A stretch of 64,000 bases of DNA from NCBI RefSeq assembly GCF_001687325.1, contig NZ_LZRD01000007.1, positions 63,786-127,785 of the forward strand. Reading direction: 5' to 3'. A model generated the notes under the pieces. That model had not been told where the DNA came from. It worked only from the letters and a program-made list of their open reading frames with translations, and searched no databases. Shown piece by piece: positions 34,718-43,760 of the stretch (the stretch's first letter is position 1; the number at the start of each line of letters is the position of its first letter). The stretch is from Streptomyces sp. PTY087I2 (GTDB lineage: Bacteria > Actinomycetota > Actinomycetes > Streptomycetales > Streptomycetaceae). Both the position numbers and the translations under genes were made by a program.

Positions 34718-35989
34718 ATGGGTGGCGGTTCGGCGGTGGTGAGGGTGCTGCGGGACCGGACGGCGGGGCGCTGTCTCGCGGGGGTGGTCGTCTCCGGATT
34801 CGGTATGTCGGCGATGTGGCTCACGGCGGGGATCTGGGTCAAGTCGCTGACCGGGTCGAACAGTCTGGCGGCGCTGACGGTGTTCGCGATGTGGGCCCCG
34901 GTGCTGGCCGGCCCGGCGCTCGGCGCGCTCGCGGACCGGATGGACCGGAAGGTGCTGCTGGTCCGGGGCAATCTGGTGACGGCCTGTCTGCTGCTCCCGC
35001 TGGTGCTGGTGGACTCGGGCCGCACCGTCTGGCTGCTCTTCGCGGTGCTGGTGCTCCACGGGGCGAGCGGCGTCGTGCTCGACGCGGCGGAGTCGGCGCT
35101 CGTCGCGGGGACCGTGCCCGCCTCGCTGCTGGCGGATTTCAACGGGCTGCGGATGACGGCCAACGAGGGCATGAAGCTGGTCGCGCCGCTGGCGGGCGCG
35201 GGGCTGTACGTGCGGTTCGGCGGCCCGGCCGTGGCCCTGCTGGCGGCGGCGACCTGCGCGCTGGCAGCCCTGGTCTTCGCCCGGCTGCCGGTGAGGGGCC
35301 CGCTTCGGGCCCCGGTCCCTGCGGGTTCGTGGCGCGATGAACTCGCCGCCGGGCTGCGGCGGATCCGCGCCTCGGCCGTGCTGCGGCCGCTGGTGACGGC
35401 GGGGGCGGCGACGATGTTCCTGGCGGGGGTGAACGGGGCGGTGACCTTCGCGTACGTCGACGAGGTGCTCGGCCGGGCCCCGGCGTACGCGGGCGTGCTG
35501 TATGCGGTGCAGGGCGCGGGTTCGGTGGCGGTGGGGCTGCTGGCGGGACCGCTGCTGCGCCGGGTGCCCGAGCGGGTGTTCGCGGCGGGCGGGATCGCGT
35601 TGTTCGCGCTGGGGGCCGGGGCGCGGACGGTGGAGCCGGACGCGGTGGCGCTGGGGGCGAGCGCGGCGATCGGGTTCGGCCTGCCGTGCGTGCTGATCGC
35701 GGCGATGACGGCGGTGCAGCGGGAGACGCCGGACGCGGTGCTGGGTCGTACGGCGGCGACGGCGGGCTCCCTGATGACGGCGCCCAACGCGGTGGCCCTG
35801 GCCCTGGGGGCGGGGCTGGTGGCAGTGGTGGACGTACAGGTGCTGACGGCGGTGGCCGGGGCAGCGGGGGTGCTGGCCGCGGTGGTGCTGGGGGCGGGTG
35901 CGCGACGACAGCGCGACGCCCCGGGAGCCACGGCACCCGCGCCGACATCGGGTGAGCCGGGGGCCGACCCCGCCTCACCCCAGCCGTGA
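34718..35989 (+). CDS. MFS transporter
   Basis: A 423-aa major facilitator with about 12 membrane helices. The loop-2 motif is present as GALADRMDRKVLLVRGNLV. A hydrophilic Ala/Pro/Gly tail of about 30 residues ends the protein. It resembles the enterobactin exporter EntS/drug-efflux type. The substrate is unknown. It overlaps the convergent gene at 35975 by 15 bp. Confidence 0.85.
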   Translation: MGGGSAVVRVLRDRTAGRCLAGVVVSGFGMSAMWLTAGIWVKSLTGSNSLAALTVFAMWAPVLAGPALGALADRMDRKVLLVRGNLVTACLLLPLVLVDSGRTVWLLFAVLVLHGASGVVLDAAESALVAGTVPASLLADFNGLRMTANEGMKLVAPLAGAGLYVRFGGPAVALLAAATCALAALVFARLPVRGPLRAPVPAGSWRDELAAGLRRIRASAVLRPLVTAGAATMFLAGVNGAVTFAYVDEVLGRAPAYAGVLYAVQGAGSVAVGLLAGPLLRRVPERVFAAGGIALFALGAGARTVEPDAVALGASAAIGFGLPCVLIAAMTAVQRETPDAVLGRTAATAGSLMTAPNAVALALGAGLVAVVDVQVLTAVAGAAGVLAAVVLGAGARRQRDAPGATAPAPTSGEPGADPASPQP

Positions 35990-37150
35990 CAGTGCCGCAG
36001 CGACCGCCTCCAGGTCCGGGCCGGAGGCCAGCCCCGCGTGATACAGGCGCAGTTGGTCCGCGCCGAGCGAGGCGGCGTGGGCGGCATCGTGCTCCAGGGT
36101 GCGCGGGCTGCCGCCCATCCCGGTGACGATCCCGAAGTTCGCGGCACGTACCCCGCCCCGCCCGGCGAACGGCCCGAGGACCGCCTCCCGTACGGCGTCG
36201 GACCCGGTGCAGGGCAGCACCACCCCGTCGGCCACGGCGAGGATGTGGTCCGGTTCGACGCCGACGTTGGCTCCCGTGCGGTACGGGACGGGGTCGGCGT
36301 GCAGCAGCACCTGGAAGCCGGGCGGGGCCGCCGCCCGTACGGCTGCGACGGCCGACTCCTGCACCGTACGAGCCACCAGGCCGCGCCATCGCAGGGTCGC
36401 GTCCGCGTACCCGGGCCCGAGCAGCCGCACGATGCCGTCGCGGCCGGACTCCGGGGAGCCGCCGCCGGACCAGGCCGGCTCCAGGGCCCTGCGTACGGCG
36501 GTGGACAGCGCCTCCGGATCGGCGCCGGCCTCCCCGTACCCCTCGCGGCACACCGCGCAGAAGCACAGCGACATCAGATACTGCGCCGCGTCGCCGAGGC
36601 CGACGCCCGCGACCTTGTCGTGGGCGTGCAGATGGGCGAAGCCGTACCAGCCGCAGGACTCCAGTTCGGTGCCGCGCGTGCCGGGCCGGGCGGCGGCCTC
36701 CGCCGCGAGGTCCACGAGGTAGTCGCGCACGGCGGGGCGGGCGACGCAGGGGGCCCAGGGGTAGCGGTCGCCGTAGGCGTTGACCACCGAGGTGTCCGGG
36801 CGTTCCGCGCCGAGCCGGGAACTGTGCGCGAGGACCACCCAGCTGTGCACCTCCAGACCCGCGGCGGCCAGCGCCTCGGCGGCCTCCCCGTACGGATCGT
36901 CGCCGGGCGTCCAGCTCTGGCGGTACGGGGCGAGGGCCCGGCCCGCCCAGCGGTCCGGGTCCGGCGGGTAGAGGACGGCGGCGTGCTCGGCGGTCACGAC
37001 GCGGTGGGCGGGGTGGCGGGGGGTCAGGGCCCGGGTGGAGTGGTAGGCGGAGGCCAGGGTGACCTGCCGGACGCCGAGATCCGCGATCCGGGCGGCGGCG
37101 TCCGGGTCCCCGACGACGTCCCAGGGGTAGAGGAAAACGCCGGCCTTCAC
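35975..37150 (-). CDS. Conserved protein of unknown function, TIM-barrel glycosidase-like
   Basis: A 391-aa soluble protein. FLYPWDVVGDPDAAARIADLGVRQVTLASAYHSTRAL and the late IVTGMG...ADQLRLYHAG look like an alpha/beta barrel. A Cys cluster (YLMSLCFCAVCREGYGEAG) recalls glycoside-hydrolase-like proteins that share a CFCxxC motif. No catalytic assignment can be made. It starts with GTG inside the stop of the KDG dehydratase, so the two are co-translated and it may take part in sugar-acid use. Confidence 0.7.
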   Translation of the reverse strand: MKAGVFLYPWDVVGDPDAAARIADLGVRQVTLASAYHSTRALTPRHPAHRVVTAEHAAVLYPPDPDRWAGRALAPYRQSWTPGDDPYGEAAEALAAAGLEVHSWVVLAHSSRLGAERPDTSVVNAYGDRYPWAPCVARPAVRDYLVDLAAEAAARPGTRGTELESCGWYGFAHLHAHDKVAGVGLGDAAQYLMSLCFCAVCREGYGEAGADPEALSTAVRRALEPAWSGGGSPESGRDGIVRLLGPGYADATLRWRGLVARTVQESAVAAVRAAAPPGFQVLLHADPVPYRTGANVGVEPDHILAVADGVVLPCTGSDAVREAVLGPFAGRGGVRAANFGIVTGMGGSPRTLEHDAAHAASLGADQLRLYHAGLASGPDLEAVAAALSRLG

Positions 37151-38154
37151 GCCGGGCCTCCCGGAGCGGCGTGCCGGTCGGCGGCGCGCCCCCCAGTGGC
37201 GCGCCCCTCGGCGGCGTACTCCTCCAGCAGGGCGCGGCCGCTCGCGATGATCTCGATGAGGTCCTTGACGTGTGCGGCGGACGGTTCGGTGAGCGGGGTG
37301 CGGACCTCGCCGACGTCCAGTCCCTGGAGCCGGACACCGGCCTTGACCAGGGAGACGGCGTATCCGCGGCCCTGGGCGCGCAGTTCAACGAGCGGCCGGT
37401 AGAAGTGGTCGAGCAGCGCGTCGGCCAGGGCGTCGTCGCCGGTGTCCAGGGCCCGGTGGAAGGCGAGCGCGATGTCCGGGGCGAACGCGAAGACGGCGGA
37501 GGAGTAGAGGGTGACGCCGATGCCCCGGTAGGCGAGACCGGTGAGTTCGGCGGTGGGCAGTCCGTTGAAGTAGAGGAAGTCGCCGTCGGGCCGGTGGGTG
37601 CGGACCGCGCTGACGATGCGCTGCATGAGGTCGAGGTCGCCGAGGCCGTCCTTGAGCCCGATGACGCCGGGCGTGCGGGCGAGGGCGACGACGGTTTCCG
37701 GGGTGAAGACGGCGTTGTCCCGCTGGTAGACGATCGTCTCCAGGCCGGTGGCCGCCGCGAGGGCCGCGTAGTGGTTCAGCAGCCCTTCCTGGTCGGCGAC
37801 GACGAGGTAGGGCGGCATGGCGAGGAGCCCGTCCGCTCCGGCCTCCTCGGCGGCACGCGCGTACTGGACGGCGAGGGCCGTGCCGTAGCCGGCCCCGGCG
37901 ACGACCGGGATCCGTCCGGCCGTCTCCTCGACGGCGGCGGCGACCGCGAGGCGGAACTCCTCGATGGTCAGCGCATGGAACTCGCCGGTGCCGCAGCAGG
38001 CGAAGACCGCGGCGGCGCCGGCGTCGATCCCGGCCCGCACATGGGCGCGGAAGACATCGAGGTCGACGGTGCCGTCCGGCCCGAACGCGGTCACGGGGAA
38101 GAAGAGCGGCCCGGCGACTTCACGGAGCCGGGCGGCAAGGGGGGCTGAGGTCAC
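37147..38154 (-). CDS. kdgD: 5-dehydro-4-deoxyglucarate dehydratase
   Basis: A 335-aa member of the DapA/NAL superfamily. Schiff-base K168 (GVIGLKDGLGDLDLMQR) and Y143 (IVYQRDNAVF) are present. The binding loop is CCGTGEFHAL, not TTGE, and the hallmark RDNAVF and LKDGLGD point to KdgD, which decarboxylates/dehydrates 5-dehydro-4-deoxyglucarate to alpha-ketoglutaric semialdehyde. The GTG at 38154 has GGGAGC upstream. It is divergent from uronate dehydrogenase. Confidence 0.88.
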   Translation of the reverse strand: MTSAPLAARLREVAGPLFFPVTAFGPDGTVDLDVFRAHVRAGIDAGAAAVFACCGTGEFHALTIEEFRLAVAAAVEETAGRIPVVAGAGYGTALAVQYARAAEEAGADGLLAMPPYLVVADQEGLLNHYAALAAATGLETIVYQRDNAVFTPETVVALARTPGVIGLKDGLGDLDLMQRIVSAVRTHRPDGDFLYFNGLPTAELTGLAYRGIGVTLYSSAVFAFAPDIALAFHRALDTGDDALADALLDHFYRPLVELRAQGRGYAVSLVKAGVRLQGLDVGEVRTPLTEPSAAHVKDLIEIIASGRALLEEYAAEGRATGGRAADRHAAPGGPA

Positions 38155-38179
38155 GGGCGCTCCCTGAGCAGATTCAGGC

Positions 38180-38214
38180 GTGCACAATTCTGTACGGCGT
38201 CCATATTTCTGAAC
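38180..38214. promoter_or_regulatory. Candidate IclR operators in the kdgD/udh divergent region
   Basis: GTGCACAATTCTGTAC (38180-38195) is a near-palindrome with 12 of 16 symmetric bases. Its half-site ATTCTGTAC (38187-38195) and a second, TTTCTGAAC (38206-38214), match ATTCTGAAC at 20579-20587. This fits regulation by the IclR protein encoded at 20741. Confidence 0.6.
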
Positions 38215-38265
38215 TCCGTAACGCTAAGACAGCTATCAAGGGCAGGTCAAGGCGGACGCAGACCC

Positions 38266-38294
38266 TTGACGCACCACTCCCCTCTCCCTAGCTT
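38266..38294 (+). promoter_or_regulatory. Housekeeping-type promoter for udh
   Basis: TTGACG (38266-38271) and TAGCTT (38289-38294) are separated by 17 bp, a good match to the Streptomyces HrdB pattern. They lie 71 bp before the udh start. Confidence 0.6.
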
Positions 38295-38364
38295 TTCCAC
38301 GGATGTGAATGTCAGCCAGGATTGCGCACAGCACGCCTCGCGTACGCCCCGAGGAGACCTCCGT

Positions 38365-39177
38365 ATGACCGCTCCCCGCAGTACCGTCCTGCTCACCGGC
38401 GCCGCAGGCGGCCTCGGCACCCTGATGCGGGGGCTGCTGCCCGCGTACGGATACGACCTGCGGCTCTTCGACCTGGTCCCGGTGGCGGGCGAGCCCGGGG
38501 CGATCACCGCCGACCTGAACGACCGGGAGGCGCTGCGCGAGGCCGTACGCGGCGTGGACGCGGTGATCCATCTGGCGGGCATCTCGCTGGAGTCCACGTT
38601 CGACAAGATCCTCCGCGCCAACATCCAGGGCACATACCACCTCTACGAGGCGGCCCGCGAGGAGGGCGTCCGGCGGATCGTGTCCGCCTCCTCCAACCAC
38701 GTCATCGGCCACACCCCGCGCCCGGCCGCCGGTGATCCACTGATCCCGCTGGACACACCACGCCGCCCGGACACCTTCTACGGGCTCTCGAAGTGCTTCG
38801 GCGAGGATCTGGCCCAGCTCTACTGGGACCAGCACGGTGTGGAGACGGTCTCGGTGCGGATCGGGTCCTGCTTCCCGGAGCCCACGTCGGTGCGGATGCT
38901 GTCGGTCTGGATGAGCCCGGCTGACGGCGCCCGGCTGTTCCACGCGGCCCTCACCGCCGAGGGCGTCGGCCACACCGTCGTCTACGGCTCCTCCGCCAAC
39001 ACGCGCCTGTGGTGGGATCTGGCCCCGGCGCGGGCGCTGGGCTACCGGCCGCTGGACGACTCCGAGCCGTACGCGGCGAAGCTCGTCGCCGACCAGGGCG
39101 AACTGGACCCGGACAATCCGGCGCACGCCCACGTGGGCGGCCACTTCGTGACGGACCCGCCGATCTGGCCGCACTGA
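38365..39177 (+). CDS. udh: Uronate dehydrogenase
   Basis: A 270-aa extended short-chain dehydrogenase that oxidises glucuronate/galacturonate to the aldaric acid lactone with NAD+. The NAD motif is TGAAGGLG (11-18), and the catalytic residues are the Ser pair 109-110 (SASSNHVIG), Y139 and K143 (YGLSKCFGEDLA). VRIGSCFPEPTSVRMLSVW and GSSANTRLWWD are specific to Udh. The ribosome site GAGGAG precedes the ATG. With kdgD and the dehydrogenase at 18944 it forms an oxidative uronate route lacking only an aldarate dehydratase here. Confidence 0.88.
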   Translation: MTAPRSTVLLTGAAGGLGTLMRGLLPAYGYDLRLFDLVPVAGEPGAITADLNDREALREAVRGVDAVIHLAGISLESTFDKILRANIQGTYHLYEAAREEGVRRIVSASSNHVIGHTPRPAAGDPLIPLDTPRRPDTFYGLSKCFGEDLAQLYWDQHGVETVSVRIGSCFPEPTSVRMLSVWMSPADGARLFHAALTAEGVGHTVVYGSSANTRLWWDLAPARALGYRPLDDSEPYAAKLVADQGELDPDNPAHAHVGGHFVTDPPIWPH

Positions 39178-39274
39178 GCAGCCCGGGAGCGGCGGGGCCG
39201 ACGGGCGGCCAGAAGAGCGGGGCCGGCGGAAATGCGGGCGACGGGAGGGCATCCGGACGGGCAGGATATCGGCC

Positions 39275-39496
39275 ATGCCGAGACCTACCGGATTCCAGTA
39301 CGAACAGCACGGCGACCAGAGCGTCACCATCACCCACCACGGCAGGCCCGCGGGCACGCTGCGGGGCGGCCGGGCGGAGAAGTTCCTGGCCGAGGTGGTC
39401 TCGGGGGACGCCCAGCTGGTGATGGCGCGCTGGACCGGCGCGTACAAGCACGGCAACGAGCGCACGGCCCGCAACCACCCGCGCAACCGCCGCTGA
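39275..39496 (+). CDS. Small basic conserved protein, function unknown
   Basis: 73 aa, Arg/His/Gly-rich: PTGFQYEQHGDQSVTITHHGRPAGTLRG and the basic tail HGNERTARNHPRNRR. No domain recognised. The compact beta-rich start and basic end could suit nucleic-acid binding, but this is speculation. Codon usage and its isolated position between two well-defined genes support it as real. Confidence 0.65.
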   Translation: MPRPTGFQYEQHGDQSVTITHHGRPAGTLRGGRAEKFLAEVVSGDAQLVMARWTGAYKHGNERTARNHPRNRR

Positions 39497-39581
39497 GGCA
39501 CTTCCGGACGGCCGAAAGGCATCTGGTCGAAGGCCGCGAAGGTAAGGGAACGGCAAAGCCGGGTCGTTCGTTACCCCGGGC

Positions 39582-40799
39582 ATGACCGCAATGACCCCCG
39601 GCTCGAACCTTCCCCTCTCCGCCGCCCGCGTGGCGGTGGACGTCGCCGCTCCGGTGCGGCTCGACGTCTCGGGCCTGCTGCTCACCGCCGACGGCAAGGT
39701 GCGCTCCGACGACGACTTCATCTTCTACAACCAGCCCTCGGGCCCCGGCGTGACCTACCGCGCCGGCGGGGGCTCGGCGCCCGACGCGATCGTGGTGGAC
39801 ACCGCCGCCGTGCCGCCGGGCATCGAGAAGATCGTCGTCACCGCGAGCCCGGACGCCGCGGGCCAGACCTTCCAGGGCATCGAGCCCACCGCCACCGTGC
39901 GCAACGCGGACGACGGCAGCGCGATCGCCACTTTCACCCCGCCGCAGCTGAGCGCCGAGACGGCGCTCGTGGTCATCGAGATCTATCTGCGCAACGGCGC
40001 CTGGAAGGCCCGCGCGGTCGGCCAGGGTTACGCGAACGGGCTGGCCGGGATCGCCACGGACTTCGGCGTCTCGGTCGAGGAGCCCGCGGCCCCGGCCGCC
40101 CCACCGGTTCCGGCGGCCCCCGCTCCGCCCGCCCCGGTCGCCGCCCCCGTCGACCCGAGGATCGCGCCGCCCGCGCCGCCCGCTCCCCCGGCCGCCCCGC
40201 CCGCTCCCGCCGCCGGCTCCGGCAAGATCAACCTGGACAAGGGCCGGGTCAGCCTCCGGAAGAACCAGACCGTGTCCCTCGTCAAGGGCGGCGCACCGCT
40301 GCTCTCGCGGGTCAGGATGGGCCTGGGCTGGGAGCCCGCGTTCCGCGGCAAGGACATCGACCTGGACGCGTCGGTGATCGCCTACGGCCCCAACCGCAAC
40401 CACCTGGACAGCTGCTACTTCGGCAAGCTGGCCATCCTGAACGGGGCGATCAAGCACTCCGGCGACAACCTCACCGGTGAGGGCGAGGGCGACGACGAGA
40501 CGATCGTCGTGGACCTGGGCCGGATCCCCGCCGAGGCGACGGGCCTGGTCTTCACGGTGAACTCGTTCACCGGCCAGAAGTTCAACGAGGTCGCCAAGGC
40601 CTACTGCCGGCTGATCGACGACGCCTCCGGCGAGGAGCTGGTCCGCTTCGACCTCACCGGCGCCGAGCCGCAGACCGGCGTGATGATGGCCAAGCTGATC
40701 AAGCAGTTCACCGGCGAGTGGGAGATGACCGCGATGGGCGAGTTCGTGAAGTCACGCACCGTACGCGGCATGGTGAAGCCCGCCGCCCAGGCGCTCTAG
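39582..40799 (+). CDS. TerD family protein with two Ter domains
   Basis: 405 aa. Residues about 15-165 form one TerD-like domain (VRLDVSGLLLTADGKVRSDDDFIFYNQP). A Pro/Ala linker spans about 168-215. The second, more canonical TerD domain covers about 216-400 (LGWEPAFRGKDIDLDASVIAYG, HSGDNLTGEGEGDDETIVVDL, FTVNSFTGQKFNEVAKAYCRL), with the acidic calcium-binding loops intact. Ter proteins are linked to tellurite and general stress resistance; the mechanism is uncertain. It is monocistronic with a strong terminator. Confidence 0.88.
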   Translation: MTAMTPGSNLPLSAARVAVDVAAPVRLDVSGLLLTADGKVRSDDDFIFYNQPSGPGVTYRAGGGSAPDAIVVDTAAVPPGIEKIVVTASPDAAGQTFQGIEPTATVRNADDGSAIATFTPPQLSAETALVVIEIYLRNGAWKARAVGQGYANGLAGIATDFGVSVEEPAAPAAPPVPAAPAPPAPVAAPVDPRIAPPAPPAPPAAPPAPAAGSGKINLDKGRVSLRKNQTVSLVKGGAPLLSRVRMGLGWEPAFRGKDIDLDASVIAYGPNRNHLDSCYFGKLAILNGAIKHSGDNLTGEGEGDDETIVVDLGRIPAEATGLVFTVNSFTGQKFNEVAKAYCRLIDDASGEELVRFDLTGAEPQTGVMMAKLIKQFTGEWEMTAMGEFVKSRTVRGMVKPAAQAL

Positions 40800-40803
40800 A
40801 CAC

Positions 40804-40844
40804 ATCCGGGGCACCTGAACCGCTGCGGTTCAGGTGCCCCGGAT
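40804..40844. terminator. Terminator after the TerD gene
   Basis: 20-bp perfect arms beginning ATCCGGGGCACCTGAACCGC around a minimal loop, five bases after the stop. It also serves the convergent gene ending at 40863. Confidence 0.9.
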
Positions 40845-40862
40845 CCGGAGAAGACGGGCGTC

Positions 40863-41093
40863 TCAGAGCTTGGTGAGCTTGGAGTAGGGGCTCAGGATCC
40901 TCCCCTGTCGCCCCGAGAAGTCGATGAGGACCGCGTCGTTGTCGCCCTCGACAGCAAGAATCCTGCCGAGTCCGAACTGGTCGTGCGACACCCTGTCGCC
41001 CACATCGAAGCATTCGACCGGTGGGGCCTCCTGGGCCGGGCGGTTGAAGGGACTGGACGGCAGGTGACGCCGGGAACCGGCTGACTGTTTCAT
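40863..41093 (-). CDS. Small protein with UvrD/PcrA C-terminal-like (Tudor-type) domain
   Basis: About 76 aa. The C-terminal 50 residues (FDVGDRVSHDQFGLGRILAVEGDNDAVLIDFSGRQGRILSPYSKL) resemble the SH3/Tudor-like module at the end of UvrD/PcrA helicases, which in PcrA contacts RNA polymerase. Here it stands alone. A stress-related polymerase-binding role is possible but unproven. The ATG at 41093 is chosen; the frame is open farther upstream (to 41429) but that part looks non-coding. Confidence 0.7.
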   Translation of the reverse strand: MKQSAGSRRHLPSSPFNRPAQEAPPVECFDVGDRVSHDQFGLGRILAVEGDNDAVLIDFSGRQGRILSPYSKLTKL

Positions 41094-41331
41094 CAAGTCG
41101 AGTATGCGCCCTGTAAAGGCGCGACGCCATGCCCGTCTGCCGCTCGACTCCCAGACGTACCGCATTCGTGACCCGCGCCGACCGGCGCCGGGCAGCGCTT
41201 TCCCGGGCCTCCGGCGCCGGAACCACACGGAACGGGGCACCGGAAAAGCACCCCGAACGTGTGGCGTTTCACCCACCGACATCTGCTGTGCAAGAGCAGC
41301 GCTCAGCGAAAGAGCTGGGCTCTCGCCTCCC

Positions 41332-42789
41332 TCAGCCGCCCGCGCGCGACCGGGCCTTGAACGCCGCCTTGCGGGCGTCCTTGGCGGCCTTCTTGTCGCT
41401 GTGGAGGCGGCCCATGGCCTCCAGGACATCGGCGGTGGCCGGGTGGTCGACGCGCCAGACCTCGTCGAAGAAGCCGCTGTGCTGGGCGGAGAGGCCCTCG
41501 ACCAGGCCCTGGAGCTCGTCCAGCTCGCCGTCCGCGTCCAGGTGGGCGGCGATGGTGTCGATGGCCAGCCAGAAGATCATGTCCTCGGGCGGGGCGGGCA
41601 CGTCGGCGGCGCCGCGCTCCGCGAGCCAGACGCGGGCGAGGCCGCCCAGTTCCCGGTCGCCGAGTACCGCGCGTACGGCGGGCTCCGCCTCGGGGCCGGC
41701 CAGGGCGAGGGCCTGCTGGCAGTGGAGGCGGCGCAGCGGTCCGCCCTCGTCCGTGCCGCGCGCGGCGGCCAGCAGCTCGGCCGCCGCCGATACCACCCCG
41801 TCGGCGTACCCCGCGAGCCAGAGCTTGACCTCGGCGCGGGCGGCGGACTCCGGGTAGTGGGCGATGCCGTCGAGGAGGGCGTCGGCGCCCTTGCCCGCGA
41901 GGTCGCCGACGGCGGGGGCGTCCACCCCGGCCTCCAGCATCCGGGCGCGGATGCCGTACAGGCCGAGGGGGGTGAGCTTGACCATGCCGTAGCGGGTGAC
42001 GTCGTCCTCGTCGGCCCCGACGGCGTCCACCGGAGCCTCGCCCTCCTCGACCATCAGCGCCTCGTCGACCGGCCGGTACTCGACGATCCCGATGGGTTCG
42101 AGGAGCCGGAACTGGTCGTCGAGGCGCATCATCGCCTCCGACACCTGCTCCAGGATGTCGTCGGTCGGCTCGCCCATGTCGTCGGGGACGATCATCGACG
42201 CGGCGAGGGCGGGCAGCGGGACCGGGCCTTCGCCCGCGCCGTTGTCCGCGAGGGTGAGGAGGTAGAGGTTGCCGAGGACGCCGTCGAGGAATTCCGCCTC
42301 GGCCTCCGGGTCCCAGTCCAGGGCGTCGAAGTCGATCGAGCCGTCCTCGCCGACGAGGTCCGTGAAGTCGTCCAGGACGGGCGCGGTGGCGTCGGCGTGC
42401 ACGGCGTCCAGGCCGTCGAGCCAGATGGACAGGACGTCGTGCGGGGAGCCGCCGGTGATCAGGGCCAGGTTCTCGCCCGCGGAGACGGTGCCCTCGTCGC
42501 CCTCCTCCTCGGGGTCGGTGACGTCGAGGAGGCCGGTGTCCACAGCGAGCCGCCAGGCCTCGCTGGCGTACGCGGCACCGTCGTCGTCGGCCGGGAGCCC
42601 GAGATGCTCGGCGGCGGCGGGCAGTTGCGCCTCGACGAGTTCGCCGCCCGCGCCGACACGGGTGTCGGGGCCGGCCCACCGGGCGAGCCTGACGGCCCGG
42701 ACGAACAGCGGAGCGGCGAGCGCGTCCCGCGCCAGTTCGGCCTCGGAGTTGAGCCGCACCGGCGGCAGGGAGGGGCGCTCTGCGGACAT
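41332..42789 (-). CDS. Conserved acidic protein of unknown function
   Basis: 485 aa, strongly acidic and Ala/Leu-rich, probably all-helical, with no membrane segment. A basic Lys/Arg/Ala tail (SDKKAAKDARKAAFKARSRAGG) ends it. No known domain was recognised; I regard it as a conserved Streptomyces protein. The ATG follows GGAGAA. It is flanked by unrelated genes on the same strand with no overlaps. Confidence 0.75.
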   Translation of the reverse strand: MSAERPSLPPVRLNSEAELARDALAAPLFVRAVRLARWAGPDTRVGAGGELVEAQLPAAAEHLGLPADDDGAAYASEAWRLAVDTGLLDVTDPEEEGDEGTVSAGENLALITGGSPHDVLSIWLDGLDAVHADATAPVLDDFTDLVGEDGSIDFDALDWDPEAEAEFLDGVLGNLYLLTLADNGAGEGPVPLPALAASMIVPDDMGEPTDDILEQVSEAMMRLDDQFRLLEPIGIVEYRPVDEALMVEEGEAPVDAVGADEDDVTRYGMVKLTPLGLYGIRARMLEAGVDAPAVGDLAGKGADALLDGIAHYPESAARAEVKLWLAGYADGVVSAAAELLAAARGTDEGGPLRRLHCQQALALAGPEAEPAVRAVLGDRELGGLARVWLAERGAADVPAPPEDMIFWLAIDTIAAHLDADGELDELQGLVEGLSAQHSGFFDEVWRVDHPATADVLEAMGRLHSDKKAAKDARKAAFKARSRAGG

Positions 42790-42906
42790 CGGGGGTTCTC
42801 CTCGGTGCGTGCTCGGGAGCATACGGAGTGCGTACGCGGTTCAGCCGCCCAAGCCTAGACGCAATTCACCGCATGCCGCCCACGGCTTCGGCGGCTTGCC
42901 CTCCCC

Positions 42907-43620
42907 TTACACGCCCGTTCCCGGTTCCATGCTGAGGGCGGGGGTGTAGCGGTGCACGCCGCCGCCGGTCATGCCCGGGTACTTCTGGACGCGTTCCCAG
43001 AGTGGGGACGGGGATCCGATGCCCTCACCGGGTGCGGCGAGAGCCGCGATGTGGTGCTCGGCGCTCTCCCACTCGGCGTAGTTGAGGACCCGGGTGCCGT
43101 CGGTGCCGACATGGAAGTGCGCGGCGATGCCGCCGTCGGGGAGACCGCCGTCGTGTGCGTGCGCCTCGAACACGCTGTCCACCCAGTCGCGTTGGCGCGC
43201 CGCGTCGGGCCCGTCGAACTCGACGTCGACGATGACGACGCAGCCGGTCTCCCGGGTGTCGCCCTCACCCCGCAGCGTGGAACGGTAGAGCTCGTACGTG
43301 TGCAGCCCGACGCGTTCGATCCCGGGGACGGCCGCGTCGATCTCGGCGATACGGGCGTCGCGCTCCTCCCGTACGAAGTCCTGGAAGGCCTGTTCACCGG
43401 TCCACTGGGAGTAGTGCAGCAGGGTCGCCCCGTCCTCCCCGGCGTAGACGCTGTAGGAGAGCAGCCCGGGATGCGGCCACGGCCGGCTCCCCCAGGCCTT
43501 CCGGATCGCGTCGACGGCCTCCTGCTGCCGCTGCGGCGTCCCGACGTTCCAGGCACTGGCCTTGGCGATCCCGGCATCGGTGCGGGCCGGGTCGGGGCGG
43601 TCGGTGAAGTGCGTGGTCAT
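42907..43620 (-). CDS. Tandem antibiotic-biosynthesis-monooxygenase-like protein
   Basis: 237 aa with two repeats of a ferredoxin-like alpha/beta module: LLSYSVYAGEDGATLLHYSQWTGEQAFQDFV and AAHFHVGTDGTRVLNYAEWESAEHHIAAL. The LHYSQW/LNYAEW motifs are typical of ABM-domain proteins, which bind heme or quinol-like aromatics. The first half may have arisen from the second by duplication. Function is unknown. Confidence 0.75.
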   Translation of the reverse strand: MTTHFTDRPDPARTDAGIAKASAWNVGTPQRQQEAVDAIRKAWGSRPWPHPGLLSYSVYAGEDGATLLHYSQWTGEQAFQDFVREERDARIAEIDAAVPGIERVGLHTYELYRSTLRGEGDTRETGCVVIVDVEFDGPDAARQRDWVDSVFEAHAHDGGLPDGGIAAHFHVGTDGTRVLNYAEWESAEHHIAALAAPGEGIGSPSPLWERVQKYPGMTGGGVHRYTPALSMEPGTGV

Positions 43621-43760
43621 GACGGTGTTTCCCCTCTTCCCGCGCACCGGCCGGTGCGCGTGACCACCACGGTCACACCTCAATCCCGGTTGAGGTCAAG
43701 GCCGTTCCGCCGAATGCCACCGAACTCCGTTCGCCCATGTCCCCACGATCGCCCCCGGCG

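Noticed and set aside
33259..35340. 693-aa plus-strand frame over the LysR and MFS genes
   Set aside because: Low-complexity Gly/Arg/Pro composition and overlap with two well-supported genes in other frames.
37147..38154. A second DapA
   Set aside because: The CCGTGEF loop and the RDNAVF and LKDGLGD motifs match KDG dehydratase, and the neighbour is uronate dehydrogenase.
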